A stretch of DNA of 64,000 nucleotides, taken from an uncultured Bacilli bacterium (GTDB lineage Bacteria > Bacillota_I > Bacilli_A > RF39 > UBA660). A model generated the notes under the pieces. That model was given only the letters and a program-made list of their open reading frames with translations, had not been told where the DNA came from and did not search any database. The stretch's first letter is position 1. Every line of letters starts with the position of its first letter. Below, in pieces: positions 49,262-59,205 of this stretch. Location: contig CALWAL010000004.1 in assembly GCA_944373145.1 (NCBI GenBank), positions 62,001 through 126,000 on the forward strand. Reading direction: 5' to 3'. A program made the translations under genes and the position numbers.

Positions 49262-52204
49262 TTATTTAAGTTCTTCTAATTTAACACTAACTAATTTACT
49301 AACACCACTTTCTTGCATTGTAATACCATATAAAGTATCTGCATACTCCATTGTTTTCTTTTTATGTGTAATAACTAAAAATTGAGTTTTATCTTGCATT
49401 TTTTTTAAATATTCTCCAAATGATTCAACATTTACCTCATCTAAAGCAGCTTCAACTTCATCTAAAATACAAAAAGGCATCGGTCTCGTTTTTAAAATGG
49501 CAAATAATAAACTTATAGCAGTAAATGTTTTTTCACCGCCACTCAATAAAGATATGCTTTTTAAGTTTTTACCTGGTGGTGAAGCAATTATTTCAATGCC
49601 GGTTTCCAAAATATTATCTGGATCAGTCATTTTTAAACTAGCTGTACCACCTTTAAATAATTCTTTAAAAGTCTTATCAAAATTTTCGTTAATAACATCA
49701 AATGACTTTTTAAAATTAAATTCCATAACTTGATCCATCTCTTTGATGATATCTAACAATGTATTTTCGGCTTTAATTAGGTCTTGTTGTTGTTGCAATA
49801 AAAATTCGTACCTTCCACTTACACGTTCGTATTCCTCGGGCGCCTCATGATTAATTGGTCCTAATTCTTTAATTTGCCTTTTTAAAGAACTAACTTTGTT
49901 ACGAGCCAATGAACTATCTATTTCTAAAGTATAATGTGTTTTCGCATATTCATATGTAATACTATAATTTTCACTTAACAAATTAAGTAAGTTATCTAAC
50001 TTCACATCACTTCGATTAACTTCAATTTCTAAAGTGTTTAATTCTTTTAACTTTTGACTATATAATGAATTATCTTTTTTTACCGAATACTCATAAGACT
50101 CTAATTCATTAGTCACTAATTCTTTTTCATTGCTCAAAACCTCAATTTGATTCATCACTTTATTTTTGTCATCTAAAGCCTTATAATATTCTTTTAAAAT
50201 ATTATCTTCTTCATTACTTAAAGAATTATTGAGAACATTATTTGTACCACTAATATTAAATTTTACATCAGCTATTTTTTCTTCTATCTCTCTAATTCTC
50301 TTAGCTTTTTCTTTTAGTTCTTCTTCCAATGTTATTTTGTCTTTATTAATTAAATAAGCTTCGTCTTCTAAGGCTTTTAAAAGATTATCAAAATTGTTAA
50401 TCTCATTTTCATAAGTAGCAACAGTATGCTCCAATTCTTTAGCGTCATTTAATAACTTTTGTAATTCAAATTTTTCAGTTAATGGATTTTTTTGCTTATT
50501 CTCACCACCAGTTAAAGAACCACCAATGTGTAATAATTCACCTTCTAAAGTAACAATGCGATAACGATAATTTAACTTTTTACTTAATTTATTGGCATTA
50601 TCTAATGAATCCACAACTAATACATTTCCTAATTGATTGTTTATAATGTTTGCGTATTTTGGGTTATATTTAACAAGCAATGAAGCAATATCAATAAATC
50701 CCTTTTCTTTTTTTAAATTTTTATAAACCTCATCATCAATTATCTTCCCTTTAATAATATTCAAAGGGAAAAAAGTAGCACGGCCAAGCGCATTACTTTT
50801 TAAATAATTAATCGCTTCCTTAGCAACCTGTTCATTTTCCACAATAATATTATTGGAAGATGCCCCTAATGCAGTCCCAATCGCTTTAACATATTCTTCG
50901 CTAATTTCTAAAATTTTCCCAATTGTGTTATGAATCCCAATTAATTTAGGATTACTTAAAATGCTTTTTACTGCATAAGGTAATAATGAATTATTTTCAA
51001 TACTATCTTCCAAATTATTAATTTTAATTTTTAAACTTTCTTGATTTCGTAAAATTGTTGTTAATTTAGTTTCTAAATTATATCGATTATCTTTAGTACT
51101 TATTATATCTTGCTGTTTATTTTGCAATTTTACAGTTAATTGTTCAATATTTTTCAAAGCGCTATCTACTTCTAATTTATAAGAATTTAATTCATTTTGA
51201 TAGCGTAATTCTGATTCTTTTAATTCTAAAATATTGTTATGAAGCTTAATATTATCAACCTCATATTTTTTACGTTCTAAAATAATTTCCTTTTGACTAT
51301 TAATTTTTTCAGCTTTAGCTGTAAGTTCTAACAATTCTTTTTGCAACTTTTGAATTTGAGAGTTTAAAGATTGCTGTTTTAATTTATATTCTTCAATTTT
51401 AACTTCATATTTTGTGTTGTTAGTTGAAATGGAAGTAATTTCTTCATTCAACTCTTTTATTCTTTTTTTATTTAGTTGATATTTTTCATTAATATTGGTA
51501 ATATCATCGGTAACTAAAGCAACTTCTAAATTTTCTAAATTATTAGTTAATTCTCGGTATTCTAACGCTTTACGCTTTTGATCTTTTAACGGTTCAATTT
51601 GTGATTCCAATTCTTTAATAATATCATTAACTCTTGACATGTTATTATGCGTTTTATCCAGTTTTCGTAAAGCTTCTTCTTTACGTTTTTTATATTTTAA
51701 AACACCAGCGGCTTCTTCAAAAATGATTCGTCTATCGGTTGGTTTATTACTCAAAATTTCATCAATTTTTCCTTGACCAATAATATTAAAAGACTCTTTA
51801 CCAATTCCACTGTCCATTAATAAGTCAGTAACGTCTTTTAATCTAACTTTTTCATTATTAATATAAAATTCATTAGTTCCATCTTTATATAATCGCCTTT
51901 TAATTGCGATTTCTTCATAGGTAAGTGGTAAATAACCATCTTTATTATCAAACAATAAAGTAACTGAAGCAACACCCATCGCATTTCGGCTTTTACTACC
52001 AGCAAATATAACATCTGTCATATTTCCATCACCACGTAAGGATTTAACTGATTGTTCACCTAATACCCATCTAACTGCATCTACTACATTACTTTTACCC
52101 GACCCATTTGGACCGACCACCCCTGTAATATTATTTTCTAAATCAATTACTGTGTTATCAGCAAACGATTTAAAACCTTGTGCAATTATTTTTTTTAAAT
52201 ACAT
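49262..52204 (-). CDS. smc: Chromosome partition protein SMC with short coiled-coil arms
   Basis: This 980-residue SMC has the N-terminal head (Walker A GPNGSGKSN at 31-39, Q-loop GEQS), a first coiled-coil arm (about 165-405), the hinge (about 408-570), a second arm (about 575-810) and the C-terminal head (signature LLSGGEK, Walker B CILDEVEAALD near 912). All catalytic motifs are present, so it should form the ATP-driven condensin with ScpA/ScpB. It is about 200 residues shorter than Bacillus SMC (1186), and the loss falls about equally on both arms. ATG 52204 (MYLKKI) with GTGGTGAT is preferred over GTG 52216. Confidence 0.95.
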   Translation of the reverse strand: MYLKKIIAQGFKSFADNTVIDLENNITGVVGPNGSGKSNVVDAVRWVLGEQSVKSLRGDGNMTDVIFAGSKSRNAMGVASVTLLFDNKDGYLPLTYEEIAIKRRLYKDGTNEFYINNEKVRLKDVTDLLMDSGIGKESFNIIGQGKIDEILSNKPTDRRIIFEEAAGVLKYKKRKEEALRKLDKTHNNMSRVNDIIKELESQIEPLKDQKRKALEYRELTNNLENLEVALVTDDITNINEKYQLNKKRIKELNEEITSISTNNTKYEVKIEEYKLKQQSLNSQIQKLQKELLELTAKAEKINSQKEIILERKKYEVDNIKLHNNILELKESELRYQNELNSYKLEVDSALKNIEQLTVKLQNKQQDIISTKDNRYNLETKLTTILRNQESLKIKINNLEDSIENNSLLPYAVKSILSNPKLIGIHNTIGKILEISEEYVKAIGTALGASSNNIIVENEQVAKEAINYLKSNALGRATFFPLNIIKGKIIDDEVYKNLKKEKGFIDIASLLVKYNPKYANIINNQLGNVLVVDSLDNANKLSKKLNYRYRIVTLEGELLHIGGSLTGGENKQKNPLTEKFELQKLLNDAKELEHTVATYENEINNFDNLLKALEDEAYLINKDKITLEEELKEKAKRIREIEEKIADVKFNISGTNNVLNNSLSNEEDNILKEYYKALDDKNKVMNQIEVLSNEKELVTNELESYEYSVKKDNSLYSQKLKELNTLEIEVNRSDVKLDNLLNLLSENYSITYEYAKTHYTLEIDSSLARNKVSSLKRQIKELGPINHEAPEEYERVSGRYEFLLQQQQDLIKAENTLLDIIKEMDQVMEFNFKKSFDVINENFDKTFKELFKGGTASLKMTDPDNILETGIEIIASPPGKNLKSISLLSGGEKTFTAISLLFAILKTRPMPFCILDEVEAALDEVNVESFGEYLKKMQDKTQFLVITHKKKTMEYADTLYGITMQESGVSKLVSVKLEELK

Positions 52205-52231
52205 CAATATCACCACTCTTCAGACTATTTT

Positions 52232-52260
52232 ATTATATCAAATTTAAGATTATAGTACAA
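52232..52260 (-). promoter_or_regulatory. Promoter of smc
   Basis: On the minus strand TTGTAC (52260-52255), a 17-base spacer and TATAAT (52237-52232). Confidence 0.7.
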
Positions 52261-52284
52261 TAAAAAGGCTTAACGCCTTTAATC
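52260..52284 (-). terminator. Terminator of the glycosyltransferase-ApbE gene
   Basis: AAAGGC and GCCTTT pair around GTTAA on the minus strand and run into a T tract; the stem overlaps the stop codon. Confidence 0.75.
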
Positions 52285-54345
52285 TAAATCGTAAAAATTA
52301 GTTGTAATTACTTTCTTTTTTATTAATTTTTCATTAACATATGCCCACATCGCTTTATAATCATGATATTCACTCATGAATTTCTGCCCATCTTCAATTG
52401 GCATCAAAAATAATAAATAAGATAAAATCTCAGCTTCTGCACTAGTATCGGCAACTACAGTAGCCGATACCATATTTTCAGCGGGATATTTTGTTTTAGG
52501 ATTAATTAAATTAGAATAATACTTACCTTCATATTCATAATACTCTTCATACATTCCAGCAGTAGCAACCGCTTCATTTCGTAAATTAATACTAGTCAAA
52601 AGCTCAACTTCATCGCCAATAAAAGGGCTTTCAACAGCAACTAAATAAGAACCGCTAGATTTATAATAGTCCCCTGTACAAATTGTACCTCCAACATTAA
52701 TTAAGTATTCGTTAATATTTTCTTCTTTTAAATACTCTACTACTTTATCAGTAGCATATCCTTTTTTAAAAATATCTAAATCAATATTAGGATGATTATT
52801 CGCAATACGATTATTACCTAATAATTGAAGATCGTTGATATTGACACTAACATTAGCTAATTCTTCTTTAGTGGGAGTTCCTTTCTTATTATGGCGATAT
52901 TTAGCCCAAAGATCCGTTAAATCACCAATATTAATATTAAATAATCCGTCGCTTTGATCATACCAAGTCAAACCATATTGTAACATCTCATATAAATCTG
53001 GATCAATTTCAATATATTTATTTTTTGATGTATTATTGTTTATTTCATATAAAGTGCCACCTTCCTCGCGGGAAGTTAATCGATCATATTTAGCATAAAT
53101 ATTTTCTATATCTTCGAAAGCACGTTCCGCTTTACTTTTAGAAGTCGTATACAAATCGATTTTTATTTCAGTATCCATATATTCAATAGTATTACTATAT
53201 TTTTTTAAAAGAAGATTTTTAAAATCAGTATCTTTTACTTGAAATAAAATAGCGATAACGGCAATAAAAGCAGCCAAAAAGATACTATATGTTCTAAAAA
53301 CCTGTTTTTTGTGAATATTATCTTCATTGTTTTTTTCGTCTATACGTTTCATTTTTAAAGTTTCTTCATAAACATTAACAAGTTCTTTACCTACCATTTT
53401 TAAATCTTTCTTTTGTGCTACTCGATACCCTGCTTGAGCTAAATTTGGCAACTCTCCTTCAATAATTTTAGGAATTAAATCTTCAAATTCATCAACATTT
53501 TTTCCTTTATAGACTACTTTTTTATCTTCATATTCTTCAAAAACAGGTATATCTCTAATAAGAGTAGGGATCTTTGATGTTAAAGCTTCTATAATAGGAA
53601 TACCTTCTGTTTCTTCAAGTGTAGGAAATAAATATAAATTAGCTCCGCTTAATGCTGCCTTAATCATTGAAGATTCAACATAACCAGCAAAATGTAAATT
53701 TGGCAATTTAGTAGTAACTGCTTTTTTTATTTTACGAGGAGAAGCCCATAGTGGACTATAACCAAACCAAATAAATTTGTATTGAGGTAATCTTTTGGCT
53801 AATTCCACAAAATCTAAAATACCTTTACGCTCAATATATAATCCTATGCCTACAATTATTTTATCAGAATTAGTGTAGCCATAAGTTTTTCTAAATTCCG
53901 CTCCAGCTTTCTCATTACGCTCAAAAAATTTAGTTTCAACACCATTACTAATAGCATGAATCGGACGATTCAAGTTATAATTTTCTAATAAACGTTTAGA
54001 ATATACCGTTGGGGTAATAATCTGATCACCTAGCCGATAACACTTACATAACCACTTTTTAAAAAGTGGTGAAACTAGATTGCTAAAGAGAAAAGAATTT
54101 CGAAAATCTTCTTCCGTTGAATGAGCGTGATAAACAATTTTTTTCCCTTTCTGACGTGCCTTTTTAGCAAATAAATAAGATTTAGGTCCATAAAAATTAA
54201 TGTGTAAAATATCAAAATCATCTTTTAGATTAGTTGTGTAATCGATTTTATTATCTTCTAATGCTTTCATCTGATGCTTAATAGCTTTTCCTAACCCTGA
54301 TTTGCTAATTGTTTTTAATCCTTCTGTATACAGTAATACTTTCAT
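52279..54345 (-). CDS. Fusion of a CpoA-like GT4 glycosyltransferase and an ApbE-like FMN transferase
   Basis: This 688-residue protein joins two families. Residues 1-335 are a GT4 glycosyltransferase similar to CpoA-type glycolipid transferases (LLYTEGLKTISKSGLGKAI, HAHSTEEDFRNSF, SNGVETKF, and the EX7E motif E245-E253 in EETEGIPIIE). A membrane helix follows (352-370). Residues 380-688 are an ApbE domain, predicted extracytoplasmic, with IGDLTDLW, DIFKKGYATDKV, INVGGTICTGD and ATAGMYEEYYEYEGKYY. The usual HIIDPxTG reads NLINPKTKYP (612-621), lacking the His, and the metal-site AdaLaT is EAEILS (638-642), so catalysis by the ApbE half is uncertain. GGTGAT precedes ATG 54345. Confidence 0.85.
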   Translation of the reverse strand: MKVLLYTEGLKTISKSGLGKAIKHQMKALEDNKIDYTTNLKDDFDILHINFYGPKSYLFAKKARQKGKKIVYHAHSTEEDFRNSFLFSNLVSPLFKKWLCKCYRLGDQIITPTVYSKRLLENYNLNRPIHAISNGVETKFFERNEKAGAEFRKTYGYTNSDKIIVGIGLYIERKGILDFVELAKRLPQYKFIWFGYSPLWASPRKIKKAVTTKLPNLHFAGYVESSMIKAALSGANLYLFPTLEETEGIPIIEALTSKIPTLIRDIPVFEEYEDKKVVYKGKNVDEFEDLIPKIIEGELPNLAQAGYRVAQKKDLKMVGKELVNVYEETLKMKRIDEKNNEDNIHKKQVFRTYSIFLAAFIAVIAILFQVKDTDFKNLLLKKYSNTIEYMDTEIKIDLYTTSKSKAERAFEDIENIYAKYDRLTSREEGGTLYEINNNTSKNKYIEIDPDLYEMLQYGLTWYDQSDGLFNINIGDLTDLWAKYRHNKKGTPTKEELANVSVNINDLQLLGNNRIANNHPNIDLDIFKKGYATDKVVEYLKEENINEYLINVGGTICTGDYYKSSGSYLVAVESPFIGDEVELLTSINLRNEAVATAGMYEEYYEYEGKYYSNLINPKTKYPAENMVSATVVADTSAEAEILSYLLFLMPIEDGQKFMSEYHDYKAMWAYVNEKLIKKKVITTNFYDLD

Positions 54346-54372
54346 AAAATCACCAATTTAATTATATCTTAT

Positions 54373-54597
54373 TTAATCAATATTGACAAGTATTACATCT
54401 TTTCCTATTTTCTCAATTCTATTCCATTTAATTTCAATAACTTTACCAGTAAAAAGAGTTTGAAAAAAGTGATTACTTTCAACGACAATTTCTGAGGCTT
54501 TGCCATTTAAATCTATGTTGATATCAATAATGTTTCCGATTTTTTTCCCATCACTAATGTTTACAACATCTTTATCTTGCAAATCTGAAATTCGCAT
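54373..54597 (-). CDS. YlmC/YmxH-family PRC-barrel protein
   Basis: This 74-residue protein is a PRC-barrel-like YlmC/YmxH member (MRISDLQDKDVVNISDGKKIGNIIDI, then WNRIEKIGKDVILV). It is cytoplasmic. Members are conserved in endospore formers, where a ylmC gene lies near sigG in Bacillus; a sporulation link is suggested but the function is not established. AGGTGG precedes ATG 54597. Confidence 0.85.
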   Translation of the reverse strand: MRISDLQDKDVVNISDGKKIGNIIDINIDLNGKASEIVVESNHFFQTLFTGKVIEIKWNRIEKIGKDVILVNID

Positions 54598-54631
54598 TAT
54601 ACCACCTGTATAAAGTATATTCTTTGTAATA

Positions 54632-54658
54632 CTAAAAAAGACTATTTTTAGATAGTCT
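54632..54658 (-). terminator. Terminator of the PsbP-like gene
   Basis: GACTAT and ATAGTC pair around CTAAAA on the minus strand, followed by a T run, at the end of the secreted protein gene. Confidence 0.8.
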
Positions 54659-55193
54659 CTTCACCGTGCCATTTCATTTTTAAAATCATTCTTTCAATAT
54701 CGTCAATGCTATATTTCATATACGCTCCGCGTGCTGTATACATTACAAAAACATATGTGTTGCTATTATCAAATTCAATAATGCTAAAAAAATACTCTTT
54801 TTGAATATTATTTTCTGTAGCCATATAACGCATTGCATAAATTGTTCTATTCTTGGTTTTATTTACAGCTTTTTTTTCAATAATAGACTTAGAATCTTTA
54901 TCCTTTAATTCTTCACGTATTTGCTCATTTAAAAAATCTTCAGCCCCTATTTCTATTTCGTCTTTTTTATATACCGATATTTGTAAATTAGCATCCAATT
55001 TATTCAATGATAAATCATGTGTAGTGTCAATATCTTCTTTCCATTCTTTTCCTAATGTAAAACTAATATTATTGTCATCTAAATTAAATTGTTGATTTTT
55101 ACTCAAACTAAGAGCTGGTACACCAGTTAATGTAAATAAATTAACAAAACTAGCAATACTTAAAAATATAAACAAAGCCAAAACTTTTTTCAT
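54648..55193 (-). CDS. Secreted or membrane-anchored protein of unknown function, PsbP-like
   Basis: This 181-residue protein has an N-terminal signal or anchor helix (about 4-24) and an extracytoplasmic domain of alternating strands and a long helix that ends IERMILKMKW. The layout (FTLGKEWKED, then a helix, then RTIYAMRYMATENN, TYVFVMYTARG) resembles PsbP/MOG1-type folds seen in small Firmicute surface proteins; the match is only of shape. ATG 55193 is chosen over 55208 because GGGGGG lies between them. Confidence 0.7.
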   Translation of the reverse strand: MKKVLALFIFLSIASFVNLFTLTGVPALSLSKNQQFNLDDNNISFTLGKEWKEDIDTTHDLSLNKLDANLQISVYKKDEIEIGAEDFLNEQIREELKDKDSKSIIEKKAVNKTKNRTIYAMRYMATENNIQKEYFFSIIEFDNSNTYVFVMYTARGAYMKYSIDDIERMILKMKWHGEETI

Positions 55194-55264
55194 AATTATC
55201 CCCCCCATGCTAGTGAACTATTATATTATAAAGTATATGATATTTCAACTAAAATATACTAAAA

Positions 55265-55295
55265 AATAAAAAAATAGTGTTTTATTTCACTATCT
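55265..55295 (-). terminator. Terminator of the RluA-like gene
   Basis: AATAGTG and CACTATT pair around TTTTATTT, then a T run on the minus strand; the stem overlaps the gene end. Confidence 0.75.
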
Positions 55296-56121
55296 TTTCA
55301 AAAATGTTAGGTATTTTACTTTCAAATTTTAATTCTTGACCTGTTATAGGATGCTTTATTACTAATTTATAAGCATGGAGTCCTAAACGAAATAATGGAT
55401 CATTTTTTGAGCCATATTTTTTATCTCCAACAATTGGATGCCCCAATTCCGCCAAATGAACTCTAATTTGGTTTTTCCTTCCTGTTTCAATATTAATATC
55501 TAAAAGAGTATATTGCTTAGATATTTTAAGTGGAAAATAATTAGTTATAGCTTTTTTCCCATATTTAGAACTTTTAACAAACGTTTGGTGGTTTTCCCAA
55601 AGAAAATTTTCAATCCGGCCTTTTTTATCTATGATCCCTTCTACAACTGCATAATAACCTCGAAATAAAACCAATTTATTCCAATTGTTTTGCCATAATT
55701 CTTTAAGATACTCCTTTTTACTAAATAATACTATTCCTGAAGTGTCTCTATCTAAACGGTGCACCACATAAATTTTGAAATTGTTATGATGACCATAATC
55801 TTTTACTTGACGATATAAAGTATTTTCTTTTTCTTTATCAGTAGCTACAGTAAGTAAACCGGAAGGCTTATTAACAACAATAATATCTTGATTTTCATAA
55901 ATAATTTCAAACGGGACATCATAAGTAGCCAAAACAAGACGTATCATATCATTTTCATTTACAACAAAAGGTAATATAAATCGATTAGAGCCATTGACAT
56001 ATACTTTTTTATACTTAAATAATGATTTGATTTTAGATTTGCTATAATTAGTGTATTTAAGCAAATAGAGAATTATTTCACTGGTCTCTTTTACTTTTAA
56101 ATTTATTTCATTCATAAACAT
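55282..56121 (-). CDS. RluA-family pseudouridine synthase
   Basis: This 279-residue enzyme converts uridines in rRNA or tRNA to pseudouridine. It has an N-terminal S4-like part (about 20-60) and the catalytic domain with HRLDRDTSGIVLFSK (about 120-134, catalytic Asp), a GKKAITNYFPL loop and the closing RKNQIRVHLAELGHPIVGD (about 213-231). The family is clear, but RluD, RluC and others cannot be told apart by eye. Starts at 56121 and 56115 (MNEINLK) are both possible; neither has a strong RBS. Confidence 0.9.
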   Translation of the reverse strand: MFMNEINLKVKETSEIILYLLKYTNYSKSKIKSLFKYKKVYVNGSNRFILPFVVNENDMIRLVLATYDVPFEIIYENQDIIVVNKPSGLLTVATDKEKENTLYRQVKDYGHHNNFKIYVVHRLDRDTSGIVLFSKKEYLKELWQNNWNKLVLFRGYYAVVEGIIDKKGRIENFLWENHQTFVKSSKYGKKAITNYFPLKISKQYTLLDINIETGRKNQIRVHLAELGHPIVGDKKYGSKNDPLFRLGLHAYKLVIKHPITGQELKFESKIPNIFEKIVK

Positions 56122-56149
56122 CTTCTTTATTATATCAAAAAAAATTAAA

Positions 56150-56176
56150 GAAAAAAAGGATTTTAATCCTTTAATA
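56150..56176 (-). terminator. Terminator of the pfl operon
   Basis: AAAGGATT and AATCCTTT pair and are followed by Ts on the minus strand, overlapping the pflA end. Confidence 0.75.
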
Positions 56177-56861
56177 TTTCCATAAATGGTATCATATCTT
56201 GATCTGTTAATGCTTTAACGCCGTCCAGTGGATACGGAATATTCAATTTTTTATACTTTTCTACACCATATAAATGATATGGTAATAATTCAATTTTTTC
56301 AATTGTTGAAAATTGTTTTAAATATTCCTTTAATGCATACATATACTCAAAGTTGTCATTAATACCTGGAACAACAACTTGTCTAATCCACAATTTTTTA
56401 CTCTTAACCTTAACTAATTCAATAAATTTATTAAATTCTGATAAATCTTTACCAGTCATTTTAATAGCATCTTCATCAGTCAAAGCCTTAATATCTAAAA
56501 TAACTAGATCAGTATATTCAAGAATTTCGTTATATTTGCCAATACCGTGCCCCGCTGTGTCAAGAGCAGTATGAACACCTAACTCATGACACTTGCGAAG
56601 ACAATCTATTAAAAAATCAGGTTGTAATAATGGTTCTCCTCCACTAAAAGTAACTCCACCATTTTTATAATAGCTCATATTATTCTTTACTTTAAGAGCA
56701 ATCTCATCGCTAGTTATCTCTTTAGCATGGACAAGGTCCCAGGTTTCGGGATTATGGCAATATAGGCACCTTAGTTGACAACCCTTTAAAAAGACAACCA
56801 TTCGAATACCTGGGCCATCAACTAATCCCATTGTTTCAATTGAATCAATATATCCCTTCAT
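56163..56861 (-). CDS. pflA: Pyruvate formate-lyase activating enzyme
   Basis: This 232-residue radical SAM enzyme installs the glycyl radical in PflB. It has CQLRCLYC as the cluster motif (about 29-36), the SAM-binding GGEP segment (VTFSGGEPLL) and an ordinary PflA length without the extra ferredoxin-like insert of other activases. It starts at ATG 56861, where the pflB TAA overlaps it (TAATG), so the two are translationally coupled. Confidence 0.95.
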   Translation of the reverse strand: MKGYIDSIETMGLVDGPGIRMVVFLKGCQLRCLYCHNPETWDLVHAKEITSDEIALKVKNNMSYYKNGGVTFSGGEPLLQPDFLIDCLRKCHELGVHTALDTAGHGIGKYNEILEYTDLVILDIKALTDEDAIKMTGKDLSEFNKFIELVKVKSKKLWIRQVVVPGINDNFEYMYALKEYLKQFSTIEKIELLPYHLYGVEKYKKLNIPYPLDGVKALTDQDMIPFMEILKD

Positions 56862-59107
56862 TAAATTGTCCCATGGAAAGTACGACTTATTACTTCTAAT
56901 TGTTGTTCTTTACTTAAACGATTAAATCTTACTGCATATCCCGAAACACGAATTGTCAATGTTGGATATTTATCAGGGTTTTCCATTGCATCTATTAAAG
57001 TCTCACGATTTAAAACGTTAACATTTAAATGTTGTGCGCCACGAGTAAAATATCCATCTAATAAATTAGTTAAATTTTGAATTTGTTCAGCTTGTGTATG
57101 TCCTAACGCAGCTGGAACAATTGAGAATGTATTAGAAATACCATCTTCACAGCAATCCCTATACTTAATTTTAGCAACACTATTTAAAGAAGCAATAGCA
57201 CCATTAACATCCCTTCCATGCATTGGATTAGCGCCTGGTGCAAATGGTACGCCAGCTTTACGGCCATCAGGTGTAGAGCCGGTCTTTTTACCATAAACAA
57301 CGTTAGAAGTAATTGTTAAAATTGATAATGTAGCTTTAGCGCCCTTATAAAGTGGGTAAGATGCTAATTTATCATAGAATGACTGTGCTAATTCAACACC
57401 AATTTGATCAACGCGATCGTCATCATTTCCAAATTTTGGATAATCGCCTTCTATTTCAAAATCAACCGCAATTCCTTGTTCATTACGAATAGGTTTTACT
57501 TTAGCATATTTAATAGCTGATAAAGAATCAACAGCTACTGAAAATCCAGCAATACCAAATGCCATTAATTTAGTTGGATCAGTATCGTGAAGTGCTAGTT
57601 GTCCTGCTTCATAAGCATACTTATCATGCATATAATGGATGATATTCATCGCATCAACATAAGTCTTTGCTACTTTCTGCATCATTAATTGATAAGCTGC
57701 CATCACTTTATCATAGTCTAAATATTCATCCATCATTAGTTCAAAACCATCTACAACTTTTTCAAACTTAACTTCATCTATTCCCCCGTTAATAACGTAT
57801 AATAAAGCTTTAGCCAAATTACAACGTGCGCCAAAGAATTGCATTTCTTTTCCAACTGTCATAGCTGATACACAACAAGCAATGGCATAGTCGCTGCCAT
57901 GAATTGGACGCATTTCTTCATCATTTTCATATTGAATTGAATCAGTCAAAATTGATATTTTAGAACAATAATTCTTAAAATTAAGTGGTAATTTATCAGA
58001 CCATAAAACTGTCATGTTAGGTTCCGGTGCAGAAGAAAGATTAATTAAAGTGTGCAAATAACGAAAAGAGTTTTTTGTTACTAATGATTTTTTCTCATCT
58101 AACATTCCACCAATTGATTCAGTAACCCATGTAGGATCACCCGCAAATAATTCATTATAATCAGGTGTTCTTAAATGTCTTGCGATTCTCAATTTAATTA
58201 TAAATTGATCAATTAATTCTTGAGCTTGTTCTTCTGTTAAAGATCCTTCTTTAAGATCTCTTTCAATATAAATATCTAAGAATGTAGAAGTACGCCCTAA
58301 ACTCATTGCTGCACCGTTGTTTTCTTTAATGGCCGCTAAATAACCAAAATATAACCATTGAACAGCTTCTTTTGCATTGCGTGCTGGCATACTGATATCA
58401 AAGCCATACTTTTTAGCCATTTCTATCATATCTTTTAAAGCATTGCACTGTAAAACTACTTCTTCACGTAAGCGAATATTGTATTCATTTAATGGTTTAT
58501 TTTCTAGTTCTATTAGATCTTTTTGTTTTTGATTAATTAAATAATCAATACCGTATAAAGCTACGCGACGATAATCACCAATGATTCTTCCTCGACCATA
58601 AGCATCCGGTAAACCAGTTAATAATCCTACGTGACGTGCTTTACGAATATCAGTTGTATAAGCCGCAAATACGCCATCATTATGTGTACGACGATATGTA
58701 TTAAAATGCTTTTTTACATCAGCATCTAATTCATATCCATAGGCTGCTAAAGCTTGCTCAACCATCCTCATTCCACCATACGGATTAACAATTCTCTTCA
58801 ATGGAGCATCTGTTTGAAGCCCAACGATTACTTCATTCTCTTTATCAATATAGCCAGGTTCAAAATTATTAATGCCAGATACGCGTGACACCTCAATATC
58901 TAAAACCCCTTTTTTTAATTCCTCAGCTATTAAAACTTCTACTTTATTTAAAATAGTTTTTGTTTTTTCTGTAGCACCAACTAAGAAAGAATCATCACCT
59001 GTATATTCAGTATAATTTTCTTCAATAAATTTTGCTACATTAACAGAATCCTTCCATTCTGTTCCACGAAAGGATCTCCACTCTAATTCATCATATTTAT
59101 TCATCAT
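56861..59107 (-). CDS. pflB: Pyruvate formate-lyase
   Basis: This 748-residue glycyl radical enzyme cleaves pyruvate with CoA to acetyl-CoA and formate in anaerobic metabolism. It has the catalytic Cys-Cys pair in [11 protein letters not shown] and the C-terminal glycyl radical loop [11 protein letters not shown] about 20 residues before the end. A long upstream extension of the frame lacks an RBS, so ATG 59107 after GGGAG is chosen (59104 is also possible). An extended -10 (TGGTATAAT, 59132-59140) lies upstream. Its presence points to a fermentative anaerobe. Confidence 0.95.
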   Translation of the reverse strand: MMNKYDELEWRSFRGTEWKDSVNVAKFIEENYTEYTGDDSFLVGATEKTKTILNKVEVLIAEELKKGVLDIEVSRVSGINNFEPGYIDKENEVIVGLQTDAPLKRIVNPYGGMRMVEQALAAYGYELDADVKKHFNTYRRTHNDGVFAAYTTDIRKARHVGLLTGLPDAYGRGRIIGDYRRVALYGIDYLINQKQKDLIELENKPLNEYNIRLREEVVLQCNALKDMIEMAKKYGFDISMPARNAKEAVQWLYFGYLAAIKENNGAAMSLGRTSTFLDIYIERDLKEGSLTEEQAQELIDQFIIKLRIARHLRTPDYNELFAGDPTWVTESIGGMLDEKKSLVTKNSFRYLHTLINLSSAPEPNMTVLWSDKLPLNFKNYCSKISILTDSIQYENDEEMRPIHGSDYAIACCVSAMTVGKEMQFFGARCNLAKALLYVINGGIDEVKFEKVVDGFELMMDEYLDYDKVMAAYQLMMQKVAKTYVDAMNIIHYMHDKYAYEAGQLALHDTDPTKLMAFGIAGFSVAVDSLSAIKYAKVKPIRNEQGIAVDFEIEGDYPKFGNDDDRVDQIGVELAQSFYDKLASYPLYKGAKATLSILTITSNVVYGKKTGSTPDGRKAGVPFAPGANPMHGRDVNGAIASLNSVAKIKYRDCCEDGISNTFSIVPAALGHTQAEQIQNLTNLLDGYFTRGAQHLNVNVLNRETLIDAMENPDKYPTLTIRVSGYAVRFNRLSKEQQLEVISRTFHGTI

Positions 59108-59131
59108 TATCACTCCCATCAACGCTTTTAC

Positions 59132-59140
59132 ATTATACCA
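59132..59140 (-). promoter_or_regulatory. Extended -10 promoter element of pflB
   Basis: On the minus strand TGGTATAAT without a good -35. The extended TG may compensate. Confidence 0.55.
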
Positions 59141-59205
59141 TGAATTAAACATTCAAAACAATATTTTTGAAGTAAAAAATAGTACTTTACATTTTTGTTT
59201 AAATA

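Noticed and set aside
54373-54597. Photosynthetic reaction-centre-like reading of the PRC-barrel protein
   Set aside because: Size and sequence fit the YlmC/YmxH family of endospore formers; no photosynthesis genes are present.
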